Assembly (NCBI GenBank): GCA_021613535.1
Contig: CP075494.1
Span: 11,966,001 to 12,030,000 of the forward strand
Source of the DNA: Adineta vaga
Taxonomy: Eukaryota > Rotifera
Direction: 5' to 3'
Length of the DNA stretch: 64,000 nt
The position numbers and the translations under genes were made by a program. Positions 59,146-64,000 of the stretch are shown piece by piece. The stretch's first letter is position 1, and every line of letters starts with the position of its first letter. The notes below the pieces were generated by a model. That model was not told where the DNA came from and ran no database searches. It saw only the letters and a program-made list of their open reading frames with translations.

Positions 59146-61965
59146 TTAAAAAGAAGATGTAACCATTTGCATTGCTGTTTGTCGCACTTCAGTTGCACGT
59201 TTTTTTGCTCGTTCATAATTATCTGAAATGAAATACAAGATTGAACCTTTTACATAAATAAACGCTTAATCCAAGCTTCCTATTTCCAGCACTTTATCTG
59301 ACAGACCGTTTTCCGAGAGTGCTTTAAATTACCAGAGTGATAGCTGCTCGAGTACGCTATTTATAAACAAATTATAAACTTACCGAGTACACTATTGATA
59401 TTTGATATAAATCCATCAAATCTAAGGATAGTTAAAGTGAATAATTCTGCAATTCATCATATTTAAAAGCATACCCAGAACGATTCATCGTATGAGTATT
59501 ACGAGTCATACTACGTTCTACAACAAAGCTTCTATTCAAAGAAATAACAAGAAAAATATCAAGATTGAATGAGAAATTCTTTTCGTACTGTGATTGAAAA
59601 ACTACATTGAACCGAATATTTAATGTTCCTGTCGAAACAGTACGAAAACCAAAACGACTCAATGGTGTATTATTCTATAAAGGTATCATAAATTATTGTT
59701 GCTTTTATTTAAATGTCATCCTACTGGTTCAGTTCGAAATAATGATGGAATTGCAATGTAAGTCATATCTTCAAGTTCAATAGATCCTCCAATAAAAAAA
59801 CGACGAACTTCATTGAATATTGAATCTCCACGTGGTCTCCAACATGGAAGATGTTCGTTATAAAATCCTGCAGAGCAGAAAGATTACAACTATATCAGAG
59901 TAACAAAAATGATTGTGAACCTGGTAGATTTGGAATATCAATGAAGGTATAACCTTCTGTCCGATGACGACCCCATGAATCGAGTGAAGCAATTTGAAAA
60001 TAAATTTTCGGCATTCGTGGAAAACCTATTAAATAACGTTTATAGAAATGAAGCAAAGGAAAAACTTGTTTACTTTGATCAGTTGTATGAGTTGGTGGTT
60101 TATACCATAGTTCGAATTCAAATGGATGAGAATAGTAAACAATATCATCCTATTATTTTTAAAAAAACTCAGAATAGAATTACAAATGATTAACACATGT
60201 ACCTATTTCAATCAACAAATTTTCCAAGAATCAAAATAAAATAGCAGCAATCACCTGTATAATTAATTATTTCACGTACGTATTTACTAGACATTGTCAT
60301 ACTTCCTGTATGAGTATAACCTGATAAAATCATAGATGATTCCACATACCAATCTAAAGAATTTCAAACATGGCTTTTATCTTCAATCATTTGACAGGTT
60401 TTGAAAAACTTACTCTCAGCTAAATCAAGCAAATAGTAAACATAAATATTATCATATTCAAAATTTTTCGCACTAACTATTTCACCAATAATATTTAATT
60501 TCAAAACAGCTGGTGGTGGCTAAAATTGAAATAGAAAAATCAAACAATCAAATATCTTATACAAATCAATCTACTGTATCAAATTTGTTTCCAACCATCT
60601 GTGCTAAATGTGTTTGTTGTCTTAAACAAATTTCATTGAATAATTTTCTTTCTTTAACCCAGTCAGGCATACTAATGGACATAGAAGCATGTTCTAAATA
60701 ATATTGATATACTTCATTATTTAAAGTTCCTGTTTCAATCATATAAGCCATTTTATCAACATTAAAATCGGGTGTGATCAGAATTGTATCATTAGAATAC
60801 ACATGTATTCGACATAGAACATGTGCATTGGGCCGTCGTGGTAAAAGAAGAAGCTGAGCTGTGGCAGTAGTAGTAGGATCATTTAAATCAGCCATTATAT
60901 ACATAGTTTGACGGGGTGAAGAACCATAATGATTGATACGAAGATCGTTAACTGTTGGATTTTCTTTGATAAGATCTGTTTTTGGTAGATATTGATTATT
61001 ACTAAAGATATTTTTTGTTGAATTGATTGATCGATTAGAACAAATGAAGTCAAACAAACCTTATTCTTAAACGAGATTGAACAGTACGATGTTTACCTGA
61101 AAGAAATGATTATTTTAGTATTATAGAAATCTCGCTAATCTATTGACAAATAGTGATATGTACATGCTTCGAAGTCTTAGAAATAGTTCACTATTTTCTT
61201 CATCAATATTAGACACTTACGAATAGAATCGATACCCAATGCTAATTCACTTGGTTGTTCATTGGGTGAATTAGTCATGAAATATTCGAACTAAATGCAA
61301 AAATACAACGCCATATCGATTAAATTCAATTCAGTTTTCTTACATCTCTTTCCATACAATAGGGATCATCTTCGATATAGGTATATATTCTTCCCGGTTG
61401 CTTTCCTTGTGCTCTAAAATTACAAATCAAAATTAAAATTAATAGAATGAAATCTTCTTTGTTTTACTTCATTTTTTGTATCTGATCAAAATATTTCTTT
61501 TCAAGAGCTGTAGCGGATGGTCCGAAACCTCTTCCATATATCTCAAATTCAAACTAAATCAAAAAGTAAATTAAAAAGAGAATATAATATTTAATACAAA
61601 TATACACGACTGAACAGTTTCTGTTGCCAATGGATTACAACTTCTTCATAGTCTGAGATATTTCTTGTATCTAATGCTAGTGCGATGTTTGTAGTCGTAG
61701 GTTTTATCTTTTCAATCTTTTGTCCATCTTTATCAAGTAATCGTGATAGATCTTCTTGAATTTTAAGTCGTGGTAAACTTGGTAGCAATGCATTGGATGT
61801 CAAACGTTCTAATTTAACACTAATAGAAGCAAATTTGTTTTTTATAAAACTACATCATAAATTTGAATATTTTTGATATTTATTATACCGTATTTTAAAG
61901 TTTTGAATCGGATCGTTTGATCGATAGATAGCATGATTCACATCATTATCATCCAAATTCGACAT
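59146..61965 (-). CDS. MKS1: Meckel syndrome type 1 protein (B9-domain, ciliary transition zone)
   Basis: Sixteen exons (61889-61965, 61606-61819, 61468-61553, 61344-61413, 61221-61290, 61060-61096, 60575-61001, 60414-60519, 60280-60353, 60074-60149, 59921-60025, 59725-59867, 59589-59674, 59475-59531, 59384-59421, 59146-59222) total 1743 nt, 580 aa, against 559 in man. Landmarks: AIYRSNDPIQNFKIRVKLERLTS at the start, VIHWQQKLFSR, RIYTYIEDDPYC, QTMYIMADL, HVLCRIHVYSND..ITPDF, then the B9 domain (LNIIGEIVSAKNFEYDNIYVYYLL, YYSHPFEFELWY, SLDSWGRHRTEGYTFIDIP, RRFFIGGSIELEDMTYIAIP), LSRFGFRTVSTGTLNIRF and NYERAKKRATEVRQ. MKS1 works with B9D1 and B9D2 at the transition zone. Transcribed divergently from PLPBP with 424 bp between start codons. 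Confidence 0.95.
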
Positions 61966-62389
61966 TACTTAGATCGAAAGTAATAGCGATAGAAACGAAA
62001 GGTAAGATAAGAGTAGGTATCACAGCGATATCATATGACTGGCCAAATCGAATGTAGATGTCGTCTGATTTATCATACGCTTGATTTATTTATTATTCGA
62101 TGAAATGGAATCTTATCAATAATTTCGATAGAATTTGATGCAAAGTTAGTTTTTAAAAAATAGATCAAAACGCAATTCGTTTGTACATTTAGAAGTGAAT
62201 TTCACATACTGTAAATAAAAGTATATTCACACATTTATATTAATTTCAAGAATCTTACCTATTAATATTATATGATGAATAACCTCAAATCATCTAAGAA
62301 TATCTTTCATTGTCTCATAAAATCTATCACAGTAGACAATTGATTGATATAGATCTACATATACGAATCTTTTATTTTTAGATATTGCA
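61966..62389. promoter_or_regulatory. shared upstream region of MKS1 and PLPBP
   Basis: 424 bp between two divergent start codons, likely a bidirectional promoter. An acceptor (TTTTTAG) at about 62381 sits 8 nt before the PLPBP ATG, so the PLPBP transcript has a 5' intron or a trans-spliced leader. Confidence 0.5.
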
Positions 62390-63097
62390 ATGAGTGAACT
62401 TGCATCTCGTTTAAAATTAATTATTCAACGTGTCAATGAACTATCCTCTCCTGCTCGTTCTCCTGTTCGTCTAATTGCCATATCGAAAACTAAACCTGTT
62501 GAAGATATTATTGAACTGTATCGAGCAGGTCAACGTTATTTTGGAGAAAATTATGCTGAAGAATTAGAAAAAAAATCCAATGATAAACTGATTCAAACTC
62601 ATTGTCCCGATATTCGTTGGCATTTCGTCGGACATTTACAACGAAAAAAAGTTCCACGATTTTTAACACGTGTTACAAATCTCGATTGTGTTCAAACAGT
62701 TGATTCTATTGAACTTGCTGACCGTTTAAACATGATTCTTAAACAACAATCACAAAAATTGAATGTTCTTCTACAGATTAATACAAGTAATGAAAAACAA
62801 AAATATGGAATTGATCGAAAACAATTTCTATCTCTCTATGATTATATTCAAAAGAATTGTCCAACATTGATATGCCAAGGTTTAATGACGATTGGTTCGT
62901 TAGATAATGTTCAGGCTGCAAGTGATCAAGATTTTCAAGTATTAGTTCAATGTCGAAAAGATTTATGTGAGAAATATAATCGTAATTTGAATGATATCGA
63001 ACTATCCATGGGTATGTCACATGATTATGAACGAGCAATTCAAGCAGGAAGTACGATTGTTCGTGTGGGTAGTTCGATATTTGGTCCTCGACGTTAA
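62390..63097 (+). CDS. PLPBP: pyridoxal phosphate homeostasis protein (YggS/PROSC family)
   Basis: Single exon, 235 aa. PLP-binding protein of the YggS family, fold type III barrel without known catalytic activity, which buffers pyridoxal 5'-phosphate. Signatures: LIAISKTKPVEDI with PLP-linking Lys, RYFGENYAEEL, IRWHFVGHLQRKK, CVQTVDSIELADRL, LLQINTSNEKQKYGID, GLMTIGS and the terminal LSMGMSHDYERAIQAGST, VRVGSSIFGPR. All conserved elements are present. EXOC8 begins only 68 nt after its stop on the same strand. Confidence 0.95.
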   Translation: MSELASRLKLIIQRVNELSSPARSPVRLIAISKTKPVEDIIELYRAGQRYFGENYAEELEKKSNDKLIQTHCPDIRWHFVGHLQRKKVPRFLTRVTNLDCVQTVDSIELADRLNMILKQQSQKLNVLLQINTSNEKQKYGIDRKQFLSLYDYIQKNCPTLICQGLMTIGSLDNVQAASDQDFQVLVQCRKDLCEKYNRNLNDIELSMGMSHDYERAIQAGSTIVRVGSSIFGPRR

Positions 63098-63164
63098 TCA
63101 ACCAATTTTTTTTGTATGCCAAATGAAATACATAGTAGTTCCTTCTTCTTTCAGATTAACTCAT

Positions 63165-64000
63165 ATGGAATATAGTGATGCTGATCCATCGTTTCGTGCA
63201 CGATTTATCGTGCCAAAATTTGATCCAGATTCATTCATTCAATCGATTGGTATATTAAACAAAAGTATTGAACGATTCGATTTTCATTTGTATATATTTT
63301 TCAGCATCAAAATCGATTGGAAGTGAAGATTTGGTTAATATGAAACGACGAATGTATTTAATTTCCAGTGAAGCAAAAACAGATTTAAAACAAAATGTCT
63401 ATCGAAATCATACAAAATTTATTGAAACAGCCAAACAAGTAGCATCGCTCGAATCCGAAGTTTATCAATTACAATCGTTATTGGCCGACGAAAAGCAATT
63501 ATTGAATACTGTGAAAGAATCACTAAATATTCAAACGCAGGTTAGATGATTCAATCGATTCATATTGAGTAATAACCTACACGCTTCATGGATGAATACT
63601 AATTTAACATTGAGTTATGTTATATATTAAAATAATGGTCAAGAATTGAATTGATAGTTTGTTACAGATTAACAAAACATAATATATATGTGGATTGTTA
63701 TTCAAATATATTTTTCAAGCTTTAATTTTTTATTAATACGTGTACTTAATAATTGCTTGTATGAAATTTTAATAAATTTGATAATAACATTAATACAACA
63801 TTTTTAACATAACCAAATTTTAATCTAAAACAAACACTATGTCGAATAAAACTGAATGATATCGTATTCGATCGAAAACGAACGGAGTTGCTGTTTGTTT
63901 ACTCACTACTGTATAAAATGAAAAAACAAAATGTTCCTCTCGTTGATCTATTTTTAGTCCGATACTTCGGGAACATTAGAAACAGATTCTTGTCAATCAC
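63165..64000 (+). CDS. EXOC8: exocyst complex component 8 (Exo84), partial, 3' end outside window
   Basis: Exocyst subunit tethering secretory vesicles to the plasma membrane. Exons 63165-63249, 63305-63540 and a start at 63958 (SDTSGTLETDS..) running off the window. The N-terminus reads DPSFRARFIVPKFDPDSFIQ, then SEDLVNMKRRMYLISSEAKTDLKQNVYRN and FIETAKQVASLESEVYQLQSLLADEKQLL, a coiled coil that matches the Exo84 N-terminal Vps51-like domain. The PH domain would be downstream. The 418-bp intron before the last visible exon is long for this window. A splice acceptor (TTTCAG) lies 10 nt before the ATG and 57 nt after the PLPBP stop. Confidence 0.87.

Noticed and set aside
1-64000. CRISPR arrays, bacterial operons, rRNA, tRNA, telomeric repeats
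   Set aside because: Looked for and not seen; introns and gene content exclude a prokaryotic source.

Overview
The window looks like metazoan nuclear DNA, most likely from a bdelloid rotifer. It is AT-rich, gene-dense, carries both coding strands, and has many short introns (mostly about 45-75 bp) with GT..AG ends. The gene set is animal: ARNT-type bHLH-PAS factor, tensin, fibulin, synaptotagmin, BTBD9, MKS1, CFAP161 and exocyst EXOC8. The bdelloid call rests on overall texture, on a decayed rhodopsin-like receptor at 48.0-48.6 kb whose TM5-loop motif resembles a receptor family I recall from bdelloids, and on splice acceptors lying just upstream of many start codons, as expected with spliced-leader trans-splicing. 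It is an inference, not proven here.

Layout. 1-1786 (-): ARNT-like factor, C-terminus outside the window. 2246-3753 (-): two-RRM hnRNP D/AB/Squid-type protein. 4510-5988 (-): PDZ plus ZM-motif protein of the ZASP/ALP type without LIM domains, with two possible last exons. 6788-11762 (-): kinesin-3 motor with FHA domain, KIF28/KLP-6-like. 12562-13302 (-): four-TM MS4A-like protein. 14203-14721 (+): secreted phospholipase A2. 15471-18034 (-): two tandem dual-specificity phosphatases. 18.0-21.2 kb: long non-coding stretch. 21240-25757 (+): tensin/blistery-like SH2-PTB adaptor. 26239-28495 (+): aldo-keto reductase, then a SOCS-box protein. 28649-30108 (-): secreted C45-type Ntn hydrolase. 30648-31200 (+): 101-aa orphan. 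31267-33257 (-): soluble synaptotagmin-like protein. 34338-37149 (+): BTBD9. 37941-39354 (+): CorA-type Mg2+ transporter.

39887-46057 holds a run of intronless genes: a VWA protein (+), a repeat-bearing proline-rich protein (-), a peptide-type GPCR (-) and a two-EF-hand protein (-). 46724-47055 (-) encodes a small secreted precursor with three dibasic-flanked copies of FYDFG[S/T], the best candidate for an undescribed system (a neuropeptide family). 47.5-49.9 kb is a graveyard with a GPCR pseudogene and the 3' end of a mariner element. 49927-51061 (+): CFAP161. 51238-54436 (-): fibulin. 55645-57247 (+): GT31 glycosyltransferase, with a decayed partial copy at 58.2-58.5 kb. 59146-61965 (-): MKS1. 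62390-63097 (+): PLPBP. 63165-end (+): EXOC8, incomplete.

There is no operon-like pathway cluster. Two genes (MKS1, CFAP161) are ciliary, and a KIF28/KLP-6-type motor could also act in cilia. Several others (ARNT, synaptotagmin, BTBD9, GPCR, peptide precursor) fit sensory or neuronal signalling. Exon joins were read by eye. For most spliced genes the summed exon length is a multiple of three and the reading frame stays open; exons of the kinesin and the fibulin were not all summed.
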